NCBI GenBank assembly: GCA_965222105.1
Contig: CBDCTQ010000045.1
Span: forward strand, 41,948 to 105,947
From: CALGLS01 sp965222105
GTDB lineage: Bacteria > Bacteroidota > Bacteroidia > Chitinophagales > Saprospiraceae
Direction: 5' to 3'
DNA length: 64,000 nt
The notes beneath the pieces are model-generated. The model was given only the letters and a program-made list of their open reading frames with translations. It was not told the DNA's origin and made no database searches. A program made the translations under genes and the position numbers. How positions within the stretch are numbered: the stretch's first letter is position 1; every line of letters starts with the position of its first letter. Shown here piece after piece: positions 36,548 to 45,439 of this stretch.

Positions 36548-38086
36548 ATGGAAATCATCTATCAATACAGCTTTCTGGTCAGCCTTTTGGCGCTGAGCGG
36601 CTGGTTTTTTATCCGCCATGCCTCCTCTTTGAGCAGCCTGATGCGGATGCTCTTCTTTGCTGCTCTGGCCTCCTATTTTTACTCGGTGGTAATGGCTGAA
36701 GCGACCGTCGACTACAAACTGAGTATCCTATTCCGCGACCTGCTCATCATCAGTGGCCTTTCAGCGGGGTTTTCGCTGTTGCGCAAAAACAGAATTGCCT
36801 TTGTACTGCTTCTGCTGGGATCTCTGGTAGTCTATCAGTTGTATTTCAAAGAGGTATTGAGTCAAAGTTTTCCACAAAATAGTACAGAGAGTCAGGCCGT
36901 TGACAGTTCCAACCTGGATCAAAACGGAGAATTATTGTTGGAGTTAAAACCTGGAACCACAACAGCCGATCTTTCCCCGGTCGTCCAACGGTTTGACCTA
37001 AGCCTTCGACCCGCCTTCCACCCACAAGATGGTGCCATTACCGACCTGGATGACTACTGGTTGGTAGACATTCCCAACAAATTTTCGCGGAAGCGGGAAG
37101 AAATCACATCAGCCCTAAAAGAAGCGGCCGCTACCGAGCATGTGGAGGAAAATGAAACCGTTCTTGTCCAACCAATCTCCAGCACTCCCTTGCGGAAAAA
37201 GAGAAACAAATACGACCTCAACGATCCCGAAATAGAAAAACAATGGGCCTTTGATCCCCTGAAGGTCGACCGGTTCTACGATCTGTTGCGCTCCAAAAAG
37301 GTAGTACCCAAACGGTCGGCCCGCCTCTTCATCCTCGACACGGGCGTCGATGGCAAACATGAAGACCTGGCTGCCAACTACCAATCCCGAAAAGCAGCCT
37401 ACGACCGCGACCGGGCCGGACACGGCACCCACTGCGCAGGCATTGCAGGGGCCGTATCCAACAACGGCATTGGCGTAGCTTCTCTGGCCATGGACAACCG
37501 ATTTGTTCGACTGACCAGTGTCAAAGTCCTCAGCGATTTTGGTGGCGGCACCCAGGAAGGCATCATCGACGGCATGATTGAAGCCGCCGATGCAGGTGCC
37601 GATGTGATATCCATGTCGCTGGGAGGCCCTTCCAACGATAAAAAACAAAAAGCCTACAACGAAGCCGTGGCTTACGCCCAAAAGAAAGGCGCCATTGTGG
37701 TAGTAGCTGCCGGCAATAGCAATGCCGATGCTGCCGACTACGCCCCTGCCAACGCCAGGGGAGCCATCACCGTGAGCGCCGTCGACGAAACGCTCAACAA
37801 GGCCGCTTTTTCCAACTTTGTGCAAAACGTCGACCAGGGCCTGGCGGCGCCTGGCGTCAACATTTACAGCAGTGTACCCAACAACAAGTACACGTCCTAC
37901 AATGGCACCTCTATGGCCACCCCTTACGTGGCTGGGCTGATCGCCGTATTGAAAAGCATCCAACCCGACCTGTCGACAAAGAAGGCATACGAAATACTTT
38001 CAAAAACGGGCCGAAAAACGAAGGATCCCCAACAGACCGGGCCGTTCATTCAGCCAGAAAAAGCTTTGTTGAAATTGATGAAATAA
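36548..38086 (+). CDS. Membrane-anchored subtilisin-like serine protease (S8)
   Basis: 512 residues. The first 100 residues hold three to four hydrophobic helices (FLVSLLALSGWFFI, MLFFAALASYFYSVVMA, IAFVLLLLGSLVVYQLYF) and no cleavable signal. Residues about 120-215 look like a propeptide-type domain (LELKPGTTTADLSPVVQRF). The S8 catalytic triad is complete: Asp264 in LDTGVDG, His292 in GHGTHCAGIAG and Ser455 in GTSMATPYVAG. The protease domain is therefore tethered to the inner membrane; whether it faces the cytosol or periplasm depends on the helix count. The convergent ClpB-like gene ends 8 bases away. Confidence 0.9.
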   Translation: MEIIYQYSFLVSLLALSGWFFIRHASSLSSLMRMLFFAALASYFYSVVMAEATVDYKLSILFRDLLIISGLSAGFSLLRKNRIAFVLLLLGSLVVYQLYFKEVLSQSFPQNSTESQAVDSSNLDQNGELLLELKPGTTTADLSPVVQRFDLSLRPAFHPQDGAITDLDDYWLVDIPNKFSRKREEITSALKEAAATEHVEENETVLVQPISSTPLRKKRNKYDLNDPEIEKQWAFDPLKVDRFYDLLRSKKVVPKRSARLFILDTGVDGKHEDLAANYQSRKAAYDRDRAGHGTHCAGIAGAVSNNGIGVASLAMDNRFVRLTSVKVLSDFGGGTQEGIIDGMIEAADAGADVISMSLGGPSNDKKQKAYNEAVAYAQKKGAIVVVAAGNSNADAADYAPANARGAITVSAVDETLNKAAFSNFVQNVDQGLAAPGVNIYSSVPNNKYTSYNGTSMATPYVAGLIAVLKSIQPDLSTKKAYEILSKTGRKTKDPQQTGPFIQPEKALLKLMK

Positions 38087-38094
38087 GTAGGAGG

Positions 38095-41000
38095 CTAATA
38101 CAGCAGGCCATCCAATGTATTTTTGGAGCGTTCTTCGAGTTTTTTCCGTATCCATGGGGCATGGCCATTGCGAGGCACTTCCCGGTTGATCTTGAGCCGG
38201 GTGTCTTCGAGATGCTTTCTGGAGATGGTGCGTCCAATGATTAACCGTTCGTAAAACTGCTTTCGGTGGGTTTCCTTCCTGGGCTCGAGTTTATCTTTAG
38301 GAGCCACTTGAACAAAATGGTTGATCTTCACCTTTTCGCTGATATTCCATTGAATGGGAAGTTGGTCTTCCGGACGGAAAAACAGTGCTACGCAGGGCCC
38401 TTTACAGTTTAAGATCACGCCGATCAGGCGATCTCCTTTTTTTTCAGGTTTGAAAGAGGTTGTAGTTGGAGATGTTTCCGGTTTGGTAAAATAGCCGGCG
38501 CGTTTTATCAGATCAATTTTTCCTTTGGCTGCTTCCTTTTTCCAGTCTTTACTGGTCATCTCTTCGTAATAGCTGCCGCGATACCAGAGGCTTTCCGTTT
38601 TCCATAGATATTTTTTCCTCTTTAGCAATTCAGTGTACAAAGCCAGGGAAAGGTCGGGTCGGTCGAGGGCGTAAATTCCGATTTGGCATTCATTTTCCTG
38701 GGGTTCCAGCCGGGCGTACAATTCCATTTTTAAATGGCCAAATTGCTCGGAACAGTCTTCGAGTTCTTTTTCAAGTTTGGTTTCATAAGGGATCATTTGT
38801 AATACCGAGAGGTCGAACTGCTGTTCCAATTGGATTACCCGTTTTTCAAATTGCTCCATCATCCCTTTAAATTCCAGGAAAAAACCATACTTCCTTGCCT
38901 TATCGACATTATTAAAAAACCGTTCTTTGTTTCGTCGCTGCTCTTCTTCATAGATGTCGAGTTGGTTGAGCAGCCGGGTATAGAAATTGCCTTCCTGGAT
39001 GGCTACGAGATTGCGGCGCGTCTCCGACATAAGATCAGCATTGGTGATTTGTTGGAGTGTTTCCACAAAAAGATCCGTTCCCAAGGGATCGGCCTCTATT
39101 TCGACAGTAGGCAGGTCGTCTTTTATTAGCACTTCCACGATCAGGCTGTCTTCTTCATCGTAATCATTGAGGGCACTGGCGAGTGGTATGGCCAGTTGAT
39201 CGCGGATGGCACGTTGGAGGTAGCGGGCGCCGTATTTGGCATTGTAGCCAGCTTTCGCGAAATAGGCCAATACTTCGTCGTGCAGTTTAAATTCCATTTT
39301 CCGGAAACGGATACCTTCCCTCTTTTTGAACAATTTGATCTCCCGTTCTATGACAAATCGCATGGTGTCCTGATCGAGTGGGGCAAATGGCGTGATCTGA
39401 TCGATCCGGTTGTACAACTCCGGCCGGAAAAATTGCTGGACGGCATTGTCGTAGTATTCCATGACTTCTGAGGCCGACACATTGGGTTTCCACGAAATGC
39501 GGTTGTTGTGCAGCTTTTTGGCGCCGATGTTGGAAGTGAAAATGATAATGCTGCTGCAAAAATTGACGACCTTGCCCAGGTGGTCTGTCAGTCGTCCATC
39601 GCCGAGTATTTGCAAAAAAAGGTCGTAGACGGAATAATGTGCTTTTTCGATCTCATCGAACAGCAGCAGGCAGAAAGGGTTTTGGCGCACAGCCGAAGTC
39701 AACTGCCCGTCGCCGCGGTGGGCATCACCGATGAGGCGCCCTACTGCAAAGGGGCTGGCGTATTCACTCATGTCGAAACGGATCATCCGGTCGCGGTTGC
39801 CAAACATAAATTCCGACAACACCTTTGCGAGTTCCGTTTTGCCCACGCCTGTTGGTCCGACAAAAAGAAAGGAGGCGATGGGCTTGCCGGTGCGGGTCAG
39901 CGCTGTTTTCACTGCGGCGAGTTTGTTGACGATTTTTTCGACGGCGATTTCCTGACCGAAAACATTGTCATTGAAATGTCGTTTGATGGCGGGCAGGTCC
40001 ATTTTGATATCCGGATCGATAATAAACGGTGGCAGCCCCGACTCTTCACTGAAGTGACGGATGATCTCTTTTCGTTTGAGTACCGTTTTTTTAGCTGATT
40101 TGCCGGAGGCATAATTCATCAACAATGTTTCTAAAAACCGGATGGGTTTGCCCGGCAGGCCGGAGTAAGGGGAAAAGCGGTTGTTGAGGCGCAGGGTTTC
40201 CGCAATGGCCGTCGACTCGAAAGAAAGGGTATTGGCGAGTGGATGTTTGCTAAACTTTTTTTTGATCATCACCTCCAAACCTTTAGTGGGGGTCTGCAAC
40301 TTGATGATCTGAAAATGCGATAAATACATCGGGCTGCGGAGGTCTATTTTTGCCAGTTCTTCTTCGGTGCATTCGCTGATCAATCGCAAAGTTCCTCTTT
40401 TGAGATAGGGGAGCATAAACTCGGCCATTGAAATATCGTTGCCGGCATATTGCCCTACTTCGAATAGCTCCTTTAGATTGGTAATGAAAAGGTAATCGTG
40501 AGTAGCAGCAAGCTCTGCACAAAGGTCGGGCAGGAGGGTCTCCCACCCTACCTCGCCTCCTGCCAGTTCTTTGACCAGAGAGGCGGCCGTAGTTATCCAG
40601 ATACTGTTGGGAGCTGAATCAGTGCGAAAGGCCAGTTCCTGCACCAAAGCCGTTTTTCCTACGCCGGAAGGGCCTACCAGCAGAATGCTCTTCTGGTAAG
40701 GCGACTGAAAGGCCCGGAGGAGTTGTTTGACTTCTTTATCTCGTTCGAACACCACCTGGTCGGTGAAGGTGAGCCGGTAAGCCACTTTTGTCAACAGGGG
40801 TTCTCCGTTATCGTCGTTTTCATTTTCCAATTCTTTTGGTGTGGGCAGGTAAATGGTTTCTTTTTTTTCGATAAGTTGGGTCAGGTCCCACCAGATGGCG
40901 GTTACGATACTTTGAACGTCGTTCAATCGCTTCGACCGGGTAAATTCCATTTTGATCACTTCTTCCATCTGTTCGGCCAGGATACTTTCGGTAATACCAT

Positions 41001-41355
41001 AGGCTTCCAGCCCGAGTGAAGGCAACAGGCCCCAGTATCCATCGCCCTTTTTTTGGTAAAAATAATCGAATTGGAGGTCAAAAGCAGCATAGCTAATGCC
41101 GTCTTTCGATGCTGGAAAAGCCACGGTAACCTCACTTTTGGTGAATTGGCTGGTGTTGAGCTCATTCATCAGGACAAAATGACGCCCTTTCCGGAGTACT
41201 TCCCGCTCGAACAATTCCATATACCGGCCACTTATGATCTCCAGTTTTGGATTGACGCGCAGCACATCCTGATCCATCATGGGACTCAACACTTCCAATC
41301 CGGAGTGGAACCGCAACAGGAATGCCTTGAATGGTATGTCTAATTGATGCGCCAT
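38095..41355 (-). CDS. ClpB-like AAA+ ATPase with degenerate first module and PCRF-like C-terminus
   Basis: 1,086 residues from the ATG at 41355. The N-terminal 200 residues are not a Clp_N domain. Module 1 (about 205-400) keeps Walker A GPSGVGKT but has YLFITNLKEL where ClpB has LFIDE, and PMYLSHFQ where ClpB has the arginine-finger LERRF. Module 2 (about 470-700) is intact: VFGQEIAVEKIVNKLAAVK, GPTGVGKTELAKVL, LLLFDEIEKAH, FTSNIGAK and FRPELYNRID, followed by a D2-small domain. About 300 further residues include a coiled-coil stretch, then IGVILNCKGPCVALFFRP and surroundings that resemble the PCRF domain of peptide-chain release factors, with no GGQ. Probably a hexameric unfoldase of changed function. 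The PCRF match is by eye only. Confidence 0.8.
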   Translation of the reverse strand: MAHQLDIPFKAFLLRFHSGLEVLSPMMDQDVLRVNPKLEIISGRYMELFEREVLRKGRHFVLMNELNTSQFTKSEVTVAFPASKDGISYAAFDLQFDYFYQKKGDGYWGLLPSLGLEAYGITESILAEQMEEVIKMEFTRSKRLNDVQSIVTAIWWDLTQLIEKKETIYLPTPKELENENDDNGEPLLTKVAYRLTFTDQVVFERDKEVKQLLRAFQSPYQKSILLVGPSGVGKTALVQELAFRTDSAPNSIWITTAASLVKELAGGEVGWETLLPDLCAELAATHDYLFITNLKELFEVGQYAGNDISMAEFMLPYLKRGTLRLISECTEEELAKIDLRSPMYLSHFQIIKLQTPTKGLEVMIKKKFSKHPLANTLSFESTAIAETLRLNNRFSPYSGLPGKPIRFLETLLMNYASGKSAKKTVLKRKEIIRHFSEESGLPPFIIDPDIKMDLPAIKRHFNDNVFGQEIAVEKIVNKLAAVKTALTRTGKPIASFLFVGPTGVGKTELAKVLSEFMFGNRDRMIRFDMSEYASPFAVGRLIGDAHRGDGQLTSAVRQNPFCLLLFDEIEKAHYSVYDLFLQILGDGRLTDHLGKVVNFCSSIIIFTSNIGAKKLHNNRISWKPNVSASEVMEYYDNAVQQFFRPELYNRIDQITPFAPLDQDTMRFVIEREIKLFKKREGIRFRKMEFKLHDEVLAYFAKAGYNAKYGARYLQRAIRDQLAIPLASALNDYDEEDSLIVEVLIKDDLPTVEIEADPLGTDLFVETLQQITNADLMSETRRNLVAIQEGNFYTRLLNQLDIYEEEQRRNKERFFNNVDKARKYGFFLEFKGMMEQFEKRVIQLEQQFDLSVLQMIPYETKLEKELEDCSEQFGHLKMELYARLEPQENECQIGIYALDRPDLSLALYTELLKRKKYLWKTESLWYRGSYYEEMTSKDWKKEAAKGKIDLIKRAGYFTKPETSPTTTSFKPEKKGDRLIGVILNCKGPCVALFFRPEDQLPIQWNISEKVKINHFVQVAPKDKLEPRKETHRKQFYERLIIGRTISRKHLEDTRLKINREVPRNGHAPWIRKKLEERSKNTLDGLLY

Positions 41356-41541
41356 CAAATGATTTTACGAAAGTGGATCGAAGGTATAGAATTGAAAATG
41401 AAATTGGAAATGAAATGCTATTGCTCATGGGAAAATCGGCAAATTTTGTCGAGAAAAATGAATAATCCCCGATCCTTGTCGTAATTTTGTACAGAACTTG
41501 AATTCAGCAGCCTCCATAAAAAACCCATCCAAATAATAGCC

Positions 41542-42081
41542 ATGTTTAGCTTCAAAGCAAACATCATCAAGCGAAGGAAGATCAGCGTCACGGCCCTTTT
41601 CATTGGGATAGTCGGTGCGGCGCTGGCCGGTTATTTGCTTCCGCTCTATCTGAAAGACGGCCTGATACCGGTAGTAGAGCAGTTTGTCCGGCAAATAGGG
41701 TTGATCCCATATACCGGATGGTTTTATGCTGGGATTTTTCTGCTATTGGGCCTGGCCATCATTCCCGCCATCAAAACGGTTTTTCAAAAAAAATTGCGCA
41801 CCAACGGTTATGTCGCTTTCGACGAAAACAGTCTGAAGATCATCAAAGGAAAACAACGTTTTTTGATACCCCAATCGGAGTTGGGTCGTTTGGACTTTGA
41901 AATTCCAAACCTAGAGGAAAAAAAGTCGACCGGAGGCTCTTTTATGAAAATACCCACCCAAAAAGGAATCTTCGTATGCGAACTCGACCTCGACAGCCCC
42001 GAACATAAAAAGGAATTGCTCAACATGATTAAATTTTTGAAAATTGAGCATGAAGTGGAGGTGGGGGTTAAGGAAATTTAG
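41542..42081 (+). CDS. Hypothetical two-helix membrane protein with PH-like C-terminal domain
   Basis: 179 residues. Two membrane helices, about residues 17-37 (ISVTALFIGIVGAALAGYLL) and 60-78 (WFYAGIFLLLGLAIIPAI). The cytoplasmic part runs from about residue 88, with the strand pattern GYVAFDENSLKIIKGKQRFL reminiscent of bacterial PH-like domains, and a closing helix KKELLNMIKFLKIEH. Function unknown. It precedes the sugar-kinase-like gene by 69 bases. Confidence 0.65.
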   Translation: MFSFKANIIKRRKISVTALFIGIVGAALAGYLLPLYLKDGLIPVVEQFVRQIGLIPYTGWFYAGIFLLLGLAIIPAIKTVFQKKLRTNGYVAFDENSLKIIKGKQRFLIPQSELGRLDFEIPNLEEKKSTGGSFMKIPTQKGIFVCELDLDSPEHKKELLNMIKFLKIEHEVEVGVKEI

Positions 42082-42125
42082 AGAATATCATAAAAAACTA
42101 TTCTCCCAAACCAACAGAAGAATCT

Positions 42126-42133
42126 TACCTTTG
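42126..42133 (+). promoter_or_regulatory. Bacteroidota-type -7 box upstream of the BadF-type kinase gene
   Basis: TACCTTTG, matching TAnnTTTG, 17 bases before the ATG at 42151. No convincing -33 TTG. Confidence 0.45.
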
Positions 42134-42150
42134 CAGCTTGTCAAACTCCA

Positions 42151-43029
42151 ATGGAAAAAATGATGAGCGATCAAGTCATAGCTATCGTTGAAAGTGGTTC
42201 TACCAAAGCCGACTGGGTTATTATCCGTAAGGGAAAGGCTCCCCTCAGGGTCCGCACTAATGGTCTGAACCCCTTTTATCAGGAACCGGAGGCGATGACC
42301 GCCTATTTGCAGCAAACCTTCAAAGGAAGTCGCTGGCCCTCCAAACTGACGAGCCTCCATTTCTATGGTGCCGGTTGCTCGGATGAGGCGCGTTGTCAAA
42401 TGATAACAACGGCTTTACAACCCCTGTTTCCCCAGGCAGCCATATCGGTTGACCACGATCTATTGGCCGCTGCCCGCGCTACTTGTGGGCACCGGCCGGG
42501 GATCGTCTGCATTTTGGGCACGGGTTCCAACAGCGGGGTGTACGATGGGAATCGCATCATCGACAATATTACCAATCTGGGGTTTCTGGCGGGCGATGAA
42601 GGCAGTGGTGCCCACCTAGGCAAGCGATTGTTGCAAGGCTATTTTTACAGAGAGATGCCCAAGGAGATTTGCCTTGCATTTGAAAAAAAATACGGCCGGG
42701 AAAAGCGCCATTTTCTAAACCAACTTTATGGTGAGGAAACCCCAAATGTCTATCTGGCTTCTTTTGCCCGGTTTATGGCAGATCACCGGTCGCAAGTTTA
42801 TATTAGATCTTTGGTGGCTCGTTGCTTTGAAGAATTCATCAAGCGGCATCTTCTCAAATACAAAGATGCCCGGTCTGTGCCTATTCATTTTGTGGGCAGC
42901 ATAGCCTATCATTTTCAAAGCACCCTGCGACTGGTTCTCGAAATACGGAGGTTAAAGGCGGAAATGATCCTGCAAAAGCCCATCCATCAGTTGATTCGCT
43001 TCCATACCCAACCGATTTCAAAAGAATAA
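42151..43029 (+). CDS. BadF/BadG-type ATPase, N-acetylglucosamine kinase-like
   Basis: 292 residues. Actin-like ATPase motifs: the phosphate-1 segment AIVESGSTKADWVI, phosphate-2 CILGTGSNSGVYDG and the adenosine-side AGDEGSGAHLGKRLL. This matches the short N-acetylglucosamine-kinase-like proteins common in Bacteroidota. An ATG four codons later (MSDQVIAIVES) is an equally good start. It is followed 9 bases later by phosphofructokinase, so the pair may link amino-sugar and glycolytic phosphorylation; this is inference. Confidence 0.88.
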   Translation: MEKMMSDQVIAIVESGSTKADWVIIRKGKAPLRVRTNGLNPFYQEPEAMTAYLQQTFKGSRWPSKLTSLHFYGAGCSDEARCQMITTALQPLFPQAAISVDHDLLAAARATCGHRPGIVCILGTGSNSGVYDGNRIIDNITNLGFLAGDEGSGAHLGKRLLQGYFYREMPKEICLAFEKKYGREKRHFLNQLYGEETPNVYLASFARFMADHRSQVYIRSLVARCFEEFIKRHLLKYKDARSVPIHFVGSIAYHFQSTLRLVLEIRRLKAEMILQKPIHQLIRFHTQPISKE

Positions 43030-43038
43030 CGATAAACC

Positions 43039-44022
43039 ATGTCAGAACCGATCAAACGAATTGCCCTGTTCTCTTCAGGTGGCGATGCACCTGGAATGAA
43101 TGCTGCCATCCGCGCAGTAGTGCGCCATGCCACTTTTCAGGATCTGCACATCTATGGCATCTACCGCGGATATGAGGGGATGATCGACGGCGATATTCAA
43201 CGGTTGGAAACCAGCGATGTCAGCAATATCATTCACCGGGGAGGTACCATCTTAAAGACGGCCCGCAGCGAGCGGTTTCGCACAGAGGAAGGCCGTAAGC
43301 AGGCCTTGGAATCGTTGCAGGCCCATGGCATTGATGCCTGTATTGCCATAGGTGGAAATGGGACTTTTACCGGAGCCGATCTGTTTACCGAAGAGTTCGG
43401 CATTCCCTTTGTGGGTATTCCCGGCACCATTGACAATGACCTCTTTGGTACTGACTGTACCATTGGTTTCGACACAGCCGTCAATACAGCCATTGAGGCG
43501 GTCGACCGAATCCGGGACACCGCCGATAGCCACAACCGCCTCTTTTTTGTGGAAGTGATGGGGCGACATGCCGGATTCATTGCACTGAACACCGGTATTG
43601 GGAGTGGGGCCTCCAATGTCGTCATCCCTGAGCGGGAAACCAATATTGAGGACCTAATCAATCTGCTAAAGCTGGGTGCCAAACGCAAGAAGCTGTTCAG
43701 TCTTGTCATTGTGGCAGAGGGCAATAAAATGGGCAACGCAGCGGCTATTGCCGAAATGGTAAAGTCAAAATTCGATTATTACGAAACTAAAGTCACCATC
43801 ATCGGGCATTTGCAGCGGGGTGGCTCTCCTACTGCTGCCGACCGGGTGCTGGCCAGTCGACTGGGCTTTGAAGCAGTCAATTGTTTACTCAACGGCCGAA
43901 AAAATGGCATGGTGGGTGTGGTTAACAATAAAATTGCGTTCACTCCATTTGCCGAAGCCATTCAGAAGGTCAAAGAGCCCAGTGCTGATCTGGTGTATAT
44001 GGCAGAGGTGTTGGGGCAATGA
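43039..44022 (+). CDS. pfkA: ATP-dependent 6-phosphofructokinase
   Basis: 327 residues, bacterial PfkA size. Motifs: SSGGDAPGMNAAIRAVVR (ATP site), IGGNGTFTGADLF, PGTIDNDLFGTD (catalytic TIDND), EVMGRHAGFIAL, and LQRGGSPTAADRVLASR (sugar phosphate and effector binding). GNGT at the third position after the glycine loop indicates the ATP-dependent or PPi-dependent choice is not fully certain, but the GGDAPGMN context and length favour ATP-PFK. It phosphorylates fructose 6-phosphate in glycolysis. Confidence 0.94.
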   Translation: MSEPIKRIALFSSGGDAPGMNAAIRAVVRHATFQDLHIYGIYRGYEGMIDGDIQRLETSDVSNIIHRGGTILKTARSERFRTEEGRKQALESLQAHGIDACIAIGGNGTFTGADLFTEEFGIPFVGIPGTIDNDLFGTDCTIGFDTAVNTAIEAVDRIRDTADSHNRLFFVEVMGRHAGFIALNTGIGSGASNVVIPERETNIEDLINLLKLGAKRKKLFSLVIVAEGNKMGNAAAIAEMVKSKFDYYETKVTIIGHLQRGGSPTAADRVLASRLGFEAVNCLLNGRKNGMVGVVNNKIAFTPFAEAIQKVKEPSADLVYMAEVLGQ

Positions 44023-44082
44023 TTGACTGAGACTTTTCTGAGTACTGCCGATTGACTGATGGGCAGGTAGTCCGCTCATGGC

Positions 44083-45399
44083 CTACAATCTCACTTTGCG
44101 TAAAACGCGGTTATAGTCACTGGTGGTGGGCCCCGATTCGAGGTAGTACAGGTGGCCATTGTTGACTTTCATATTTTCGACGTAGACGCATTTGATCAAA
44201 ACCGGCGGGCCGAGCGTTCCATTGGTGGTATTTATCTGCCTTATGAGTTTTCCTTCAGGATGATTGAAGGCGGTGTATACATTTCCGGTAATGGCATCAG
44301 CCAGGATCCGCTGATCCCATTTTTTATCTTTGTGATAGTTGATGGGGATATCCGAGAGGTGTTTGCCGTAAGGGTCAAAAACCGCGAGCTTGTCGGCCAG
44401 ATGATTGAACAGCAACAGTTGGGAACCGATTTGGAACAAAGGTGCATCGATGGGTTGGTAAAAGAGCCGCACCCAGCCCAGGAGTTCGACGTTGTGGGCA
44501 TCCAATTCGTTTTCGAGTACGCGGGTCAGCATGGCTTGTTTTTCCTCCCAGCTTATATCGAGCATGTCGATAAAGCCGACCGTGGGAGCCAGTTCTTCTG
44601 AGTATCTTCGTTCGAGGTTTTCGTCGTTGGCCACGATCGCCAGGGAAAATTCGCGGTCGCTGTATTTTTCGTATCCACGGAATTCGAGCAACTGGCCGAT
44701 GCAATACCGGTGCCGCAAGATCACCAAACTGTCGGTAGCAGCTACACAGGGCTCCACCAGCCTGCTGAAAGTCTTTCTGGGGTATTCTTTTCCGATAAGG
44801 ATAGCCGCTGTATCTGCCTGTATTTCAATATCCTGGGTGTGGGTAACTAAATGGATCCTACCGGTACAGCTTTTGTGTAAAAACTCAAAATTCCGAAGTT
44901 TATTCAGTTTTTGGGTAACCAAAGCCTCCCCTTCTTCATCTATCAACACCAGGGAATTTCCCTCCCTCATTCCCGGAAGGGTGAGCAGCAACAAACGCTC
45001 CTCCACAAAACTGTAGTCCCGAACGGTATAAGTCGGTTTGGTGAGGGTCTCAATGACTGGCTGGGCCGAGACCACCACATCTGGCAGGGTAGAAAAATAG
45101 GGATGCAATCGTATGTCCAACCATTGATCACCGGGTTTGTCGAGCCAAAGAGCCAGGGTTTCATAACCGATGTGAGAAAATTGTAGCTGGGCTGGCCACT
45201 GGCCTGTTTTTAGTTTGAAATAACCCGACTCGTCGGTGGTAGTGCCGGTTTGGGAATTCAGGTTGTAAATGTTGACATAGGGCAATGGTCTATCCGTTTC
45301 GGTATCAACCACCCTCCCTTCGACCTGCCAATCCTTTTGACCCATTGATGGAGAGGAGTACAGCCCAAAAAATAGTAGTAGGAGCCACTGAATGCGCAT
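44083..45399 (-). CDS. Exported protein with carboxypeptidase-regulatory-like N-terminal domain
   Basis: 438 residues. Signal peptide MRIQWLLLLFFGLYSSPSMG. Residues about 26-110 form a carboxypeptidase D regulatory-like domain (VEGRVVDTETDRPLPYVNIY, TDESGYFKLKTG, LQFSHIGYETLAL), the same plug-leading domain found in TonB-linked proteins. The remaining 320 residues have beta-strand periodicity suggestive of a propeller and no barrel. Probably periplasmic. It follows the membrane protein gene by 40 bases on the same strand. Confidence 0.75.
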   Translation of the reverse strand: MRIQWLLLLFFGLYSSPSMGQKDWQVEGRVVDTETDRPLPYVNIYNLNSQTGTTTDESGYFKLKTGQWPAQLQFSHIGYETLALWLDKPGDQWLDIRLHPYFSTLPDVVVSAQPVIETLTKPTYTVRDYSFVEERLLLLTLPGMREGNSLVLIDEEGEALVTQKLNKLRNFEFLHKSCTGRIHLVTHTQDIEIQADTAAILIGKEYPRKTFSRLVEPCVAATDSLVILRHRYCIGQLLEFRGYEKYSDREFSLAIVANDENLERRYSEELAPTVGFIDMLDISWEEKQAMLTRVLENELDAHNVELLGWVRLFYQPIDAPLFQIGSQLLLFNHLADKLAVFDPYGKHLSDIPINYHKDKKWDQRILADAITGNVYTAFNHPEGKLIRQINTTNGTLGPPVLIKCVYVENMKVNNGHLYYLESGPTTSDYNRVLRKVRL

Positions 45400-45439
45400 G
45401 GTCTCAAATTACCACCTTTCGGGAAAAGAAAAAAATCAC

